A stretch of 21,373 bases of DNA from an uncultured Bacilli bacterium (GTDB lineage Bacteria; Bacillota_I; Bacilli_A; RF39; UBA660): positions 1 to 21,373 of the forward strand of contig CANPYQ010000007.1 in the NCBI GenBank assembly GCA_947588865.1, read 5' to 3'. Both the position numbers and the translations under genes were made by a program. Each line of letters starts with the position of its first letter. Positions within the stretch are counted from its first letter, which is position 1. Shown one piece after another: positions 1 to 7,081 of this stretch. Under the pieces are notes generated by a model. The model saw only the letters and a list, made by a program, of their open reading frames with translations, did not search any database and was not told the DNA's origin.

Positions 1-1026
1 TCTGTAAGCTTACTTGATCAATTAACTGCTTATACATTAGAAAAAATTACAACAAAAGATGTTCATGCGGTATATGGAACTGTTACAAATAATGAAATAT
101 ATGAACTTTTAAAAAAAATATATGAAAACAAATTGAGTGAGGTATTTGATTTAATAAAAGAATATGATGAAAATGGTAAAAATTTAATAAAAATAGTTGA
201 ATTAATGATAGAATTTTTAAAAAATACTTTAATATATTTTAATAGTTCAGATTATTTTGAAAATAAAGAGGAAAAAGAATTTTATGAAAATATTTGTAAT
301 ATAGTTAATGAAAATAATATATATAATTCAATAGAAATATTACTTGATACAATCAAATCAAGTAAAAATACTAATAATGTTAGATTATTATTTGAACTAT
401 CGGTCATAAAAATATTAGAATTAAAAAAAGAAAAAACAGTAGAAAATGAATATAAAGAAGAAATTCGGATTTTAGATGAAAAAAAGAAAATAAAAGTAGA
501 AACTAAAATAGAAAAAAAAGAAGCATCTGATGATGTAAAAAAAGAAATAGAAAATTTAAAAAAATTAAGAATAAATAATACACTTTCTAAATTTGATAAA
601 AAAGAACTTGTTTCATTTAAATCAGATTTAGATAGAATAAAAGAATTACTTATGGATCCAGATTATAGCAGTATAGTTTCACTTATTTTAGATGGAGAAT
701 TAAAAGCAAAAGGGGATAAAAATTTAATATTTGTTTATAAAATAAAAAATTTAGAGGAATGCTTTAATCTTTCTCTTGTTGAAATAGAAAATGCGCTAAA
801 TAAAGTATTTAATATAGAATATAAACCGATTGCTGTAAGTATAGAGGAATGGGATCCAATAAAAGTAGAATTCAATAAAAATATGAAATCAAAAAATAAT
901 ATATATGAATACAAAGAAGAACCAAAATCATTAAAAGAAATATATAAAATAAAAAAAGAGCAAAAATCTAAACAAGAAAAAAACAAGATAGAAGATATTT
1001 TTGAAGATATAATAGTCTATAATTAG
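1..1026 (+). CDS. dnaX: DNA polymerase III subunit gamma/tau, 3' part (5' truncated by window edge)
   Basis: The reading frame is open from base 1 and runs 341 codons to TAG at 1024-1026, so only the C-terminal part is present. It opens with SVSLLDQ, matching the conserved (A)LSLLDQ segment at the start of clamp-loader domain III. Helical collar-domain sequence follows up to about fragment residue 145 (ends near LFELSVIKILEL), then a very Lys/Glu-rich linker and a poorly conserved C-terminal domain that in tau contacts the polymerase. DnaX is the ATPase core of the clamp loader that places the beta clamp on primed DNA; the ATPase domains lie upstream of this window. It is followed 14 bases later by ybaB and then recR, the classic Bacillota order, which strongly supports the call. 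An A8 run in the linker (512-519) could allow slippage to a short gamma-like form. No internal start is needed: the frame clearly enters from upstream. Confidence 0.9.
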   Translation, partial: SVSLLDQLTAYTLEKITTKDVHAVYGTVTNNEIYELLKKIYENKLSEVFDLIKEYDENGKNLIKIVELMIEFLKNTLIYFNSSDYFENKEEKEFYENICNIVNENNIYNSIEILLDTIKSSKNTNNVRLLFELSVIKILELKKEKTVENEYKEEIRILDEKKKIKVETKIEKKEASDDVKKEIENLKKLRINNTLSKFDKKELVSFKSDLDRIKELLMDPDYSSIVSLILDGELKAKGDKNLIFVYKIKNLEECFNLSLVEIENALNKVFNIEYKPIAVSIEEWDPIKVEFNKNMKSKNNIYEYKEEPKSLKEIYKIKKEQKSKQEKNKIEDIFEDIIVYN

Positions 1027-1040
1027 AAAGAGGGAATAAT

Positions 1041-1337
1041 ATGAATATGCAGGCTATGCTTAAACAAGCACAAAAATTACAAAAAGATATGTTAGAAACA
1101 CAAGATAAGATTAATTCTATTGAATTTACAGGTAAATCTTCGATAGTAACAGTAAAAATGAATGGTAAAAAAGAATTACTTGATATTAAAATTGATATGG
1201 ATAAAATAGAGGCAGACGATGTAGAACTATTGCAGGACATGATTACAGTTGCTTTTAATGATTGTATGAAGCAAATAGATAAAGAAACAAACGATAAAAT
1301 GGGCGCATACACTAAAGGAATGCCAGGTTTGTTTTGA
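1041..1337 (+). CDS. ybaB: YbaB/EbfC family nucleoid-associated protein
   Basis: A 98-residue protein opening MNMQAMLKQAQKLQKDM, the typical YbaB start, with the central beta segment (residues about 30-52, VTVKMNGKKELLDIKID) and a C-terminal helix ending in a Gly/Met-rich tail (KGMPGLF). YbaB/EbfC proteins are small dimeric DNA-binding proteins of the bacterial nucleoid; their precise role is still not well defined. The length is usual for the family (about 100 residues). A GAGGG ribosome binding site at 1030-1034 sits 6 bases before the ATG. The stop codon TGA at 1335-1337 overlaps the recR start (TGATG), so the gene is translationally coupled between dnaX and recR, an arrangement conserved from E. 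coli to Bacillus. No oddities are seen. Confidence 0.95.
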   Translation: MNMQAMLKQAQKLQKDMLETQDKINSIEFTGKSSIVTVKMNGKKELLDIKIDMDKIEADDVELLQDMITVAFNDCMKQIDKETNDKMGAYTKGMPGLF

Positions 1338-1951
1338 TGAAATACCCAAATACTATTTTAAATTTGATAGAGTGTTTTAAAAGGTTACCTGGAATAGGTG
1401 AAAAAACTGCTGAAAGGTTAGCTTTATCAATTTTAGATATTGATAATGAAACGATAGATATATTTTCATCTTCACTTAAAGATTCAAAAACAAAGATAAG
1501 AAGATGTGTTAAATGTAACAATTTAAGTGAAGAAGAACTATGTGAAATTTGCAAAGATAAAAATAGAAATAATGAAATTTTATGTGTAGTAGAAGAGCCA
1601 AAAAATGTTATACAATTTGAAAAATTAAATATATATGATGGATATTATCATGTTCTTGATGGGTTAATCTCACCAATAGATGGAATAAATCCAGAAGATA
1701 TAAATATATCAAATATAATAGATAGAGTAAAAGAAGATAATATAAAAGAAATAATATTAGCACTTAAACCTAGCATTGAAGGAGAAACAACATCTCTTTA
1801 TATATCAAAAATACTTGAGAAATTAAATGTTAAAATATCTAAAATAGCTTATGGTATTCCGATTGGCGCTGAAATAGATTATGTAGATTCTCTAACTCTT
1901 GAAATGGCTTTAGAAAATAGAATGGATATAACAACTAATAAAGATTCATAA
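1337..1951 (+). CDS. recR: Recombination mediator protein RecR
   Basis: A 204-residue protein with the full RecR layout: an N-terminal helix-hairpin-helix (LPGIGEKTAERLA, about residues 18-30), a four-cysteine zinc site (C57, C60, C69, C72) and a Toprim domain starting ILCVVEEPKN (about 81-175), followed by the conserved IAYGIPIGAEIDYVD stretch that carries the RecR ATP-binding-like end. RecR works with RecO (and RecF) to load RecA onto SSB-coated single-stranded DNA in gap repair. I chose the ATG at 1337, which overlaps the ybaB TGA stop, over the TTG directly before it at 1334. Length is close to the usual 198-200 residues. The following gene, bofA, starts 29-38 bases downstream in the same transcription unit. 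Confidence 0.97.
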   Translation: MKYPNTILNLIECFKRLPGIGEKTAERLALSILDIDNETIDIFSSSLKDSKTKIRRCVKCNNLSEEELCEICKDKNRNNEILCVVEEPKNVIQFEKLNIYDGYYHVLDGLISPIDGINPEDINISNIIDRVKEDNIKEIILALKPSIEGETTSLYISKILEKLNVKISKIAYGIPIGAEIDYVDSLTLEMALENRMDITTNKDS

Positions 1952-1989
1952 AAGATTATTTTAATCATAAGATAAACTAGGTGGACAAT

Positions 1990-2178
1990 ATGTTAAAACT
2001 TATATTTAAAATAATTAAACGAATTATTATTAGTTCTTTTTTGTTGTATGCTTATAACCTTATAGTACAACCAGTAGGTCTTATTATACCTATTAATGTA
2101 ATTACTGTAGGTGTAATCGCACTTCTTGGTGTGCCCGCACTATTATCACTTATTTTTATAATGGTTTTGATTTATTAA
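1990..2178 (+). CDS. bofA: Pro-sigma-K processing inhibitor BofA family protein
   Basis: A 62-residue, highly hydrophobic protein with two predicted membrane segments (about residues 8-28 and 38-60) and the BofA signature order: FLLYAYNLIVQPVG, then PINVITVGVIALLGVPALL. In Bacillus, BofA sits in the outer forespore membrane and holds the intramembrane protease SpoIVFB inactive, delaying sigma-K activation. Its place directly after recR matches Bacillus (recR-yaaL-bofA), here without yaaL. The start is ATG at 1990 because AGGTGG (1979-1984) is a good ribosome binding site 5 bases ahead; an in-frame GTG at 1981 lies inside that site and would have none. The gene is followed immediately by an intrinsic terminator. 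It suggests a spore-forming ancestry; whether this organism sporulates cannot be told from the window. Confidence 0.85.
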   Translation: MLKLIFKIIKRIIISSFLLYAYNLIVQPVGLIIPINVITVGVIALLGVPALLSLIFIMVLIY

Positions 2179-2212
2179 AAAACTGTATAACAACTTTGAA
2201 ATACAGTTTTTT
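2177..2212 (+). terminator. Intrinsic terminator after bofA
   Basis: A 12-bp inverted repeat (AAAAAACTGTAT at 2177-2188 with ATACAGTTTTTT at 2201-2212) encloses a 12-base loop and runs into a T tract. It overlaps the bofA stop codon and lies just ahead of the holB promoter, so it closes the dnaX-ybaB-recR-bofA unit. Confidence 0.85.
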
Positions 2213-2236
2213 TATGAAAAAATTTTTTTATTTTCA

Positions 2237-2245
2237 TGTTATAAT
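2237..2245 (+). promoter_or_regulatory. Extended -10 promoter for the holB operon
   Basis: TGTTATAAT is a perfect extended -10 element (TGn plus TATAAT at 2240-2245) located 28 bases before the holB ATG. No convincing -35 hexamer is present at the expected distance, which is tolerated by extended -10 promoters. Position just after the bofA terminator supports a new transcription start here. Confidence 0.7.
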
Positions 2246-2273
2246 ATTTATGTAACTATTTGGGAGGCAAAGT

Positions 2274-3242
2274 ATGTTGGACGATTTCAGTTTAGAACAA
2301 AATATTGCTTATAAAACATTAGTAAACTCAGTTAAAAATAATAAATTAAGTCATGCTTTTATTATTGAAACTAATGGATATTCTAAAGCACTTGATTTTG
2401 CTATAGCTTTTTCAAAATATTTATTTTGTCCAAATGATTATAGTAATAATAAAAATTGTGGTAAGTGTATGCAATGCACATCTATTGATAAAAATGAATT
2501 TATTGAACTTAAAATAATAAATCCCGATGGACAGTGGATAAAAAAATCACAATTGGAGGAATTGCAAGATGAGTTTTCAAAAAAGTCTATTGTTGGAAAT
2601 AAAAAAGTATATATTATTAACAAAGCAGAAAAATTAAATGTATCATCAGCTAATTCACTTTTAAAGTTTCTAGAGGAGCCTGAAGAAGGTATAATAGCTA
2701 TTTTAATAACTGAAAATTTATATCAAGTTTTAAGTACTATAGTATCTAGATGTCAAATTTTATCACTTAAAAACAAATTAAATTTAACAGGATTAAGCAC
2801 AATAGAAAAAATTGCTAATTATGTTTCTAATAATAAAGATGATATTGATGAATACGCAAAAAACGAAGAAAATAATTTAAAATTAAAAAGTGTGTTGGAA
2901 TTTATAAAGTATTATGAAGAAAATCATACTAATACAATAATATATATAAATAAGTTATGGCATGATCATTTTAAAGAAAAGGATGACATATATAACGCTT
3001 TTAAAGAGATGCTTCTTTTTTATAAAGATATATTAAATATAAAGTTAGGTAAAAAAGTTGAAATATTCAATGATTACATAGATGTTTTAAAAAATATAGA
3101 AGAAAAAAATACCCTAGATAGTATAACATCAAAAATAAATGTTATAATGAATTTAAGAGAAAAAATTAAATTTAATGTTAATCCTAACATGCTTATGGAT
3201 AAACTTATAATAGAACTAGAAAGATGTGAAGATCATGATTGA
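2274..3242 (+). CDS. holB: DNA polymerase III subunit delta' (clamp loader)
   Basis: A 322-residue AAA+ clamp-loader protein. Visible marks are LSHAFII near residue 25, a degenerate Walker A region (ETNGYSKA, lacking GKT, as is usual in delta'), a zinc-binding cysteine set (C52, C62, C65, C68), the SSANSLLKFLEEPEEG segment (124-139) and the SRC motif (158-160) that supplies the trans-acting arginine to the neighbouring DnaX ATPase. The divergent C-terminal third is the helical collar. Delta' helps DnaX and HolA open and load the beta clamp. A strong GGGAGG ribosome binding site (2262-2267) precedes the ATG. Its end overlaps ricT by 8 bases, as in the Bacillus holB-yaaT arrangement. Confidence 0.93.
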   Translation: MLDDFSLEQNIAYKTLVNSVKNNKLSHAFIIETNGYSKALDFAIAFSKYLFCPNDYSNNKNCGKCMQCTSIDKNEFIELKIINPDGQWIKKSQLEELQDEFSKKSIVGNKKVYIINKAEKLNVSSANSLLKFLEEPEEGIIAILITENLYQVLSTIVSRCQILSLKNKLNLTGLSTIEKIANYVSNNKDDIDEYAKNEENNLKLKSVLEFIKYYEENHTNTIIYINKLWHDHFKEKDDIYNAFKEMLLFYKDILNIKLGKKVEIFNDYIDVLKNIEEKNTLDSITSKINVIMNLREKIKFNVNPNMLMDKLIIELERCEDHD

Positions 3243-4026
3243 AGTAATAGGTGTATCTTTTAAAAAAAATAGTAAAATATACTATTTTTCACCAAAAAGT
3301 TTAAAAATAAAAAAGGGAATAAACATAATAGTTGAAACAGAACGTGGGTTGCAATTTGGTTGTGTTGAGTTATCTAATTTTGAAATAGACGAAAGTAAGT
3401 TAACTACAACATTAAATGAAGTTGTTCGTATTGCATCTAAAAAAGACTATGAAAAACATTTAAAAAATATTGAAGATGCTAAAAAAGCTTTAAAAAAGTG
3501 CAAAGATTTAGTACAAAAATATAATCTTAATATGTTTATAATGGATGCTAATTATACATTTGATAGGAGTCAGTTATTATTTACATTTTTATCTGACTCA
3601 AGAGTGGATTTTAGAAAACTTGCTAAAGAGCTTGCTAATTTATATAAAACAAGAATTGAGCTTAGACAAGTTGGGGTACGAGATAAAGCAAAAGAAGTAG
3701 GAGGATATGGATCTTGTGGAAGAGAGTTATGTTGTTCAAAATTTTTATATGATTTTGATTCAGTTTCCATTAACATGGCTAAAAATCAAAATATTGCATT
3801 AAATCCTACCAAAATTAATGGTGTATGTGGCAGACTTCTTTGTTGTTTGAAATATGAAGACGAATGCTATAAAGAGTGTTCTAAAGGTTTACCAAAAATA
3901 GGTAAAAAAATAGATACAGTAGAAGGTGAAGGCAAAGTTGTTAGTGTAGATATCTTAAATCGAAAGTATAAAGTTGAGTTAAAAGAAGGGGCATTAGTAG
4001 AAGTAGGTTTAAATGAAAGTAACTAA
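3235..4026 (+). CDS. ricT: PSP1 / RicT (YaaT) family protein
   Basis: A 263-residue protein starting MIEVIGVSFKKNSKIYYF, the canonical PSP1 opening. The C-terminal half carries the Cys clusters C161, C166, C167 (GSCGRELCC), C198, C203, C204 (GVCGRLLCC), C211 and C215, the ones used in Bacillus RicT to hold Fe-S clusters with RicA and RicF. In Bacillus the Ric complex promotes mRNA processing by RNase Y and affects sporulation and biofilm development; the same role here is inferred from homology. The ATG at 3235 is preferred to an in-frame GTG at 3226 since family members start at this Met. The gene overlaps holB upstream (8 bases) and trmN downstream (14 bases). YabA, which lies next to yaaT in Bacillus, is missing here. 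Confidence 0.92.
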   Translation: MIEVIGVSFKKNSKIYYFSPKSLKIKKGINIIVETERGLQFGCVELSNFEIDESKLTTTLNEVVRIASKKDYEKHLKNIEDAKKALKKCKDLVQKYNLNMFIMDANYTFDRSQLLFTFLSDSRVDFRKLAKELANLYKTRIELRQVGVRDKAKEVGGYGSCGRELCCSKFLYDFDSVSINMAKNQNIALNPTKINGVCGRLLCCLKYEDECYKECSKGLPKIGKKIDTVEGEGKVVSVDILNRKYKVELKEGALVEVGLNESN

Positions 4027-4732
4027 TTATTTGCTTGGGTATAAAAATTTAAAAATTATTCAAGATAGTGAAATGTTTAATTTTTCACTTGATTCAGTAT
4101 TACTACCCAACTTTGTAACAATTAATAAAAAGATAAATAAAATACTTGATATAGGATGCGGAAATGCACCTATACCGTTAATATTATCTACTAAAACAAA
4201 TGCTAAAATAATAGGTGTAGAAGTACAAAAAAGCGTATCAGATCTTGCAGAAGAGTCTATTAAAATTAATAATAAAGAAGATCAGATAACTATTGTAAAT
4301 GAAGATATAAATGAATTTTATAAAAAATGTGAAACAGATACATTTGATGTAATTACATGTAATCCTCCGTTTTTTAAATATAAAAAGTCTTCTAATATAA
4401 ATAAAAATGATTATAAAACTATAGCTCGTCATGAAGTTAAATTAAATTTAGAACAAATTTTTATAGTAGCAAAAAAATTACTTAAAAATAATGGTGTTGT
4501 TGCTATAGTAAATAGACCAGAAAGATTTGTAGAAATAATAGAATGTATGAAAAAAAATAATATAGAACCTAAAAAAGTTCAATTTGTATATCCAAAAAAA
4601 AATATGGAATCAAATATTATGCTTATAGAAGGAACTAAAAATGGGAAACCTGGACTTAAAATTATGCCACCAATTTATACACATTTAGAAAATGGAGAAT
4701 ACACTAGTGAAGTAAAAAATTTTTTTGAATAA
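4013..4732 (+). CDS. tRNA1(Val) adenine-N6 methyltransferase-like (YabB/TrmN family)
   Basis: A 239-residue class I SAM-dependent methyltransferase. Motif I is ILDIGCGNAPIP (about residues 44-55), the acidic end of strand beta-2 is GVEVQ (68-72), and the adenine-N6 catalytic motif is NPPF (117-120). The N-terminal FSLDSVLLPNF matches the YabB/TrmN family, which modifies A37 of tRNA-Val in E. coli. Its place after the ricT homologue matches Bacillus yaaT-yabA-yabB. The start overlaps the ricT end by 14 bases, with AGGT about 6 bases before it. Substrate in this organism is inferred. The YazA (GIY-YIG) gene that often follows is not present. Confidence 0.87.
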   Translation: MKVTNYLLGYKNLKIIQDSEMFNFSLDSVLLPNFVTINKKINKILDIGCGNAPIPLILSTKTNAKIIGVEVQKSVSDLAEESIKINNKEDQITIVNEDINEFYKKCETDTFDVITCNPPFFKYKKSSNINKNDYKTIARHEVKLNLEQIFIVAKKLLKNNGVVAIVNRPERFVEIIECMKKNNIEPKKVQFVYPKKNMESNIMLIEGTKNGKPGLKIMPPIYTHLENGEYTSEVKNFFE

Positions 4733-4870
4733 AAAATATTAAATAGAATTGGTAGTGTATATAAAAAACATTATTTAAAAATCAAAATGAAAAAAATGAA
4801 GATTTTAGTAATATAATAAAAATATTTTAATTAAACAAAGTTTTTTAAAAGTGATTAGTGAGGTGATAAC
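4733..4870 (+). other. Intergenic gap between trmN and rsmI, possible weak promoter
   Basis: This 138-base AT-rich gap breaks an otherwise compact operon and contains no open frame of note. A perfect TATAAT sits at 4812-4817 but has no recognisable -35 and no TGn extension, so it may be a chance match in such AT-rich DNA. An AGGTGAT ribosome binding site at its right end serves rsmI. Confidence 0.4.
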
Positions 4871-5725
4871 ATGTCACAAAAAAGTTATAATAATACACCA
4901 TCCTTATACTTAATTCCAACTCCAATAGGGAATATGGAAGATATAACTATTAGAGCTATTAATACACTAAAGATGGTAGATGTAATCTTTTGCGAAGATA
5001 CAAGAGTAACAGGAGAGTTATTAAAGTATTATAATATAAATAAAAAATTAATATCTTCACATGAATATAATGAAATAAAAAACAAGAAAAAACTTTTAGA
5101 ACATTTAGAAAATGGATTTAACGTTGGTCTTGTAAGCGATAGAGGAACACCTATAATAAGTGACCCTGGTTATGCTCTTGCATATTTTGCAATAGAAGAA
5201 GGATATAATGTTATAAGTTTGCCTGGAGCAACCGCACTTATTCCAGCATTAACTTCATCAGGAATCAGTCCTATGCCATTTTACTATTATGGTTTTCTAA
5301 AATCTAAAGATAGTGAAAGAAAAAAAGAATTAGAATATTTAAAAAATATAGATGCCACTTTAATAATTTATGAGGCACCGCATAGGATAAATAAAACATT
5401 AAAGGACATGGAAAATATTTTGGGAAATAATAGAAAAATTTCTATTTCCCGGGAAATATCTAAAAAATACGAGGAAATATATAGAGGTACTATAGAAGAA
5501 CTAATAAATCAAAATAACGAATATAAGGGAGAACTCGTACTAGTAATAGAAGGAAATAAAACTATTACTGAGTATAAAAATTTAACTATAGAAGAGCATA
5601 TTAATCTTTATATAGAAGATGGTAATAGTGTAATGGATGCAATTAAAATAGTTGCGCGTGAACGTGGTATGAAAAAAAGTGAAGTATATGATTTGTACCA
5701 TCATATAAAAAAAGGTGATAATTAG
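4871..5725 (+). CDS. rsmI: 16S rRNA (cytidine(1402)-2'-O)-methyltransferase
   Basis: A 284-residue protein of the tetrapyrrole methylase fold with the RsmI signatures in order: PTPIGN (16-21), CEDTRVTGELL (41-51), SDRGTPIISDPG (89-100), LPGATALIPALTSSG (117-131) and EAPHR (168-172). RsmI adds a 2'-O-methyl group to C1402 in the decoding centre of 16S rRNA, aiding start-codon selection and fidelity. Length is typical. GAGGTGATAAC before the ATG gives a good ribosome binding site. The stop TAG at 5723-5725 shares its last base with the GTG start of the next gene, so the JAMM protein is translationally coupled to it. Confidence 0.96.
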   Translation: MSQKSYNNTPSLYLIPTPIGNMEDITIRAINTLKMVDVIFCEDTRVTGELLKYYNINKKLISSHEYNEIKNKKKLLEHLENGFNVGLVSDRGTPIISDPGYALAYFAIEEGYNVISLPGATALIPALTSSGISPMPFYYYGFLKSKDSERKKELEYLKNIDATLIIYEAPHRINKTLKDMENILGNNRKISISREISKKYEEIYRGTIEELINQNNEYKGELVLVIEGNKTITEYKNLTIEEHINLYIEDGNSVMDAIKIVARERGMKKSEVYDLYHHIKKGDN

Positions 5726-6504
5726 TGGAAGAAATAAAAACTTTAGAAGATTTAAAAAAGAGTCAAATTTTTAAATACGATAGATATTCAAAAATATTAG
5801 ATGAAACACAAAAAATTTTAAATAAAAATAGTGCTTCATTTTCTGACAAAGACATAACAGACGCACCAATATCTCCAATGTTACTTGATGATTGCACGCA
5901 AAATGTAATATTATCTTCTGAAGTAATTAGTGAATATAAAAAAATATTACCAATAATTAATAATCCAGATACCGCTTTAGAATATGGATATTTACTCGTA
6001 GGAAGAAAAATAAAAACAGATTCTTTAGATACTGCAATTTTAATAGAATATATATTTGATATTAGTAAAAGGGACAATATCAATAATAGAAGTGTAGAAT
6101 ATGATAATGAAAAATTAAATAAAATAGTTTCATCTTTAAGTGAAGTTGGATGTGATTTTATGTGTATATGTCACACCCATCCGCTTATTTCAAAAACTGA
6201 AAATAAAACAACTATTGCAAATTATTTAGATGATGAAACAAAGAATAGTGAATGTATAAGAGATGCTGGGTTAAATTTATCACTTCAAGATATATTAGGG
6301 TATATTTCATTATATAATCAAGCTAAAAAATATTATCCTAATGTGGAGTTTGCATCAACAGTAATCATGTATAATGGAGAACTTGCAATGTTTGGAATAG
6401 ATAGTGGAAATCTTGTAAGATATGTTAATATATGTGATGAAGAAACAAAGCAACCTTTACCTGTTTCATCTATTGAAGAATATAGAAATAATAAATTAAA
6501 ATAA
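5725..6504 (+). CDS. JAMM/MPN-fold metalloprotease-like protein, function unknown
   Basis: A 259-residue protein that I read as a divergent member of the JAB1/MPN/Mov34 (JAMM) superfamily. Seen in sequence: an N-terminal extension of about 60 residues; a strand-helix opening (VILSSEVISEYKKIL, 61-75) ending in EYGYLLVG with the candidate catalytic Glu E86; HTHP with H150 and H152; and SLQD with S186 and D189. These match the E...HxHP...SxxD metal site of the superfamily. The spacing between HxH and SxxD is unusual, about 34 residues against about 7-8 in standard members, so an insertion of about 27 residues lies there. Family members cleave isopeptide or peptide bonds or sulfur-carrier conjugates; the substrate here is unknown. 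The GTG start is supported by AGGTGAT (5713-5719) and by its one-base overlap with rsmI. No signal peptide or membrane segment is seen. Confidence 0.65.
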   Translation: MEEIKTLEDLKKSQIFKYDRYSKILDETQKILNKNSASFSDKDITDAPISPMLLDDCTQNVILSSEVISEYKKILPIINNPDTALEYGYLLVGRKIKTDSLDTAILIEYIFDISKRDNINNRSVEYDNEKLNKIVSSLSEVGCDFMCICHTHPLISKTENKTTIANYLDDETKNSECIRDAGLNLSLQDILGYISLYNQAKKYYPNVEFASTVIMYNGELAMFGIDSGNLVRYVNICDEETKQPLPVSSIEEYRNNKLK

Positions 6505-6515
6505 GGAAGTGGGTT

Positions 6516-7070
6516 ATGAAACTTATAGTAGGTTTAGGAAATCCTGGGAGTGAATACAATAATACTAGACACAATATAGGATTTATGTGTATAGATAGTA
6601 TATCTAATCATTTTAATGTTAAACTAGATTCAAATAAATTTAATGGACTTTATACGCAGTTTAATTATGATGGTGAAAAGATTATATTATTAAAACCTCA
6701 AAAATATATGAATTTATCAGGAGAAGTTATAAAAGACTTTGTAAATTATTTTAAAATAGATACAAGTGATATATTAGTAATATGTGATGATTTGGATACT
6801 CAAGTTGGATCGTATCGATTAAGATATAAAGGTTCTAGTGGGGGTCATAATGGCCTTAAAAATATAGAGTTAAATCTATCTACAAATGAATATAAAAGAA
6901 TAAAAGTAGGTATATCAAATGATAAATCTAAAGATACTAAAGATTATGTACTTGGAAAATTTGGTAAAGAAGAATTATATTTAATTAAACCAATAATAGA
7001 TAAAATACCTAATATAATTATAGATTATTTAAAATTACCGTTTGATAATGTGATGAATAAATATAATTAG
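6516..7070 (+). CDS. pth: Peptidyl-tRNA hydrolase
   Basis: A 184-residue bacterial Pth with all expected motifs: GLGNPGSEYNNTRHNIGF (N9 and catalytic H19), KPQKYMNLSG (60-69, with the conserved Asn N66), the catalytic-aspartate region CDDLD (D91) and GGHNGL (109-114). It hydrolyses peptidyl-tRNAs dropped from stalled ribosomes, recycling tRNA. Length is normal. The ribosome binding site AAGGAAGTGG precedes ATG at 6516, 11 bases after the JAMM gene's stop. In Bacillus pth (spoVC) is followed by fin and mfd; here an unrecognised gene stands where fin would be. Confidence 0.97.
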   Translation: MKLIVGLGNPGSEYNNTRHNIGFMCIDSISNHFNVKLDSNKFNGLYTQFNYDGEKIILLKPQKYMNLSGEVIKDFVNYFKIDTSDILVICDDLDTQVGSYRLRYKGSSGGHNGLKNIELNLSTNEYKRIKVGISNDKSKDTKDYVLGKFGKEELYLIKPIIDKIPNIIIDYLKLPFDNVMNKYN

Positions 7071-7081
7071 AGGTGATTGAA

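Noticed and set aside
1312..1554. Open frames on the opposite strand of recR, holB, ricT, mfd, clpB and others
   Set aside because: They are shadows of well-supported genes, have no ribosome binding sites and encode no recognisable domains; AT-rich DNA often yields such frames.
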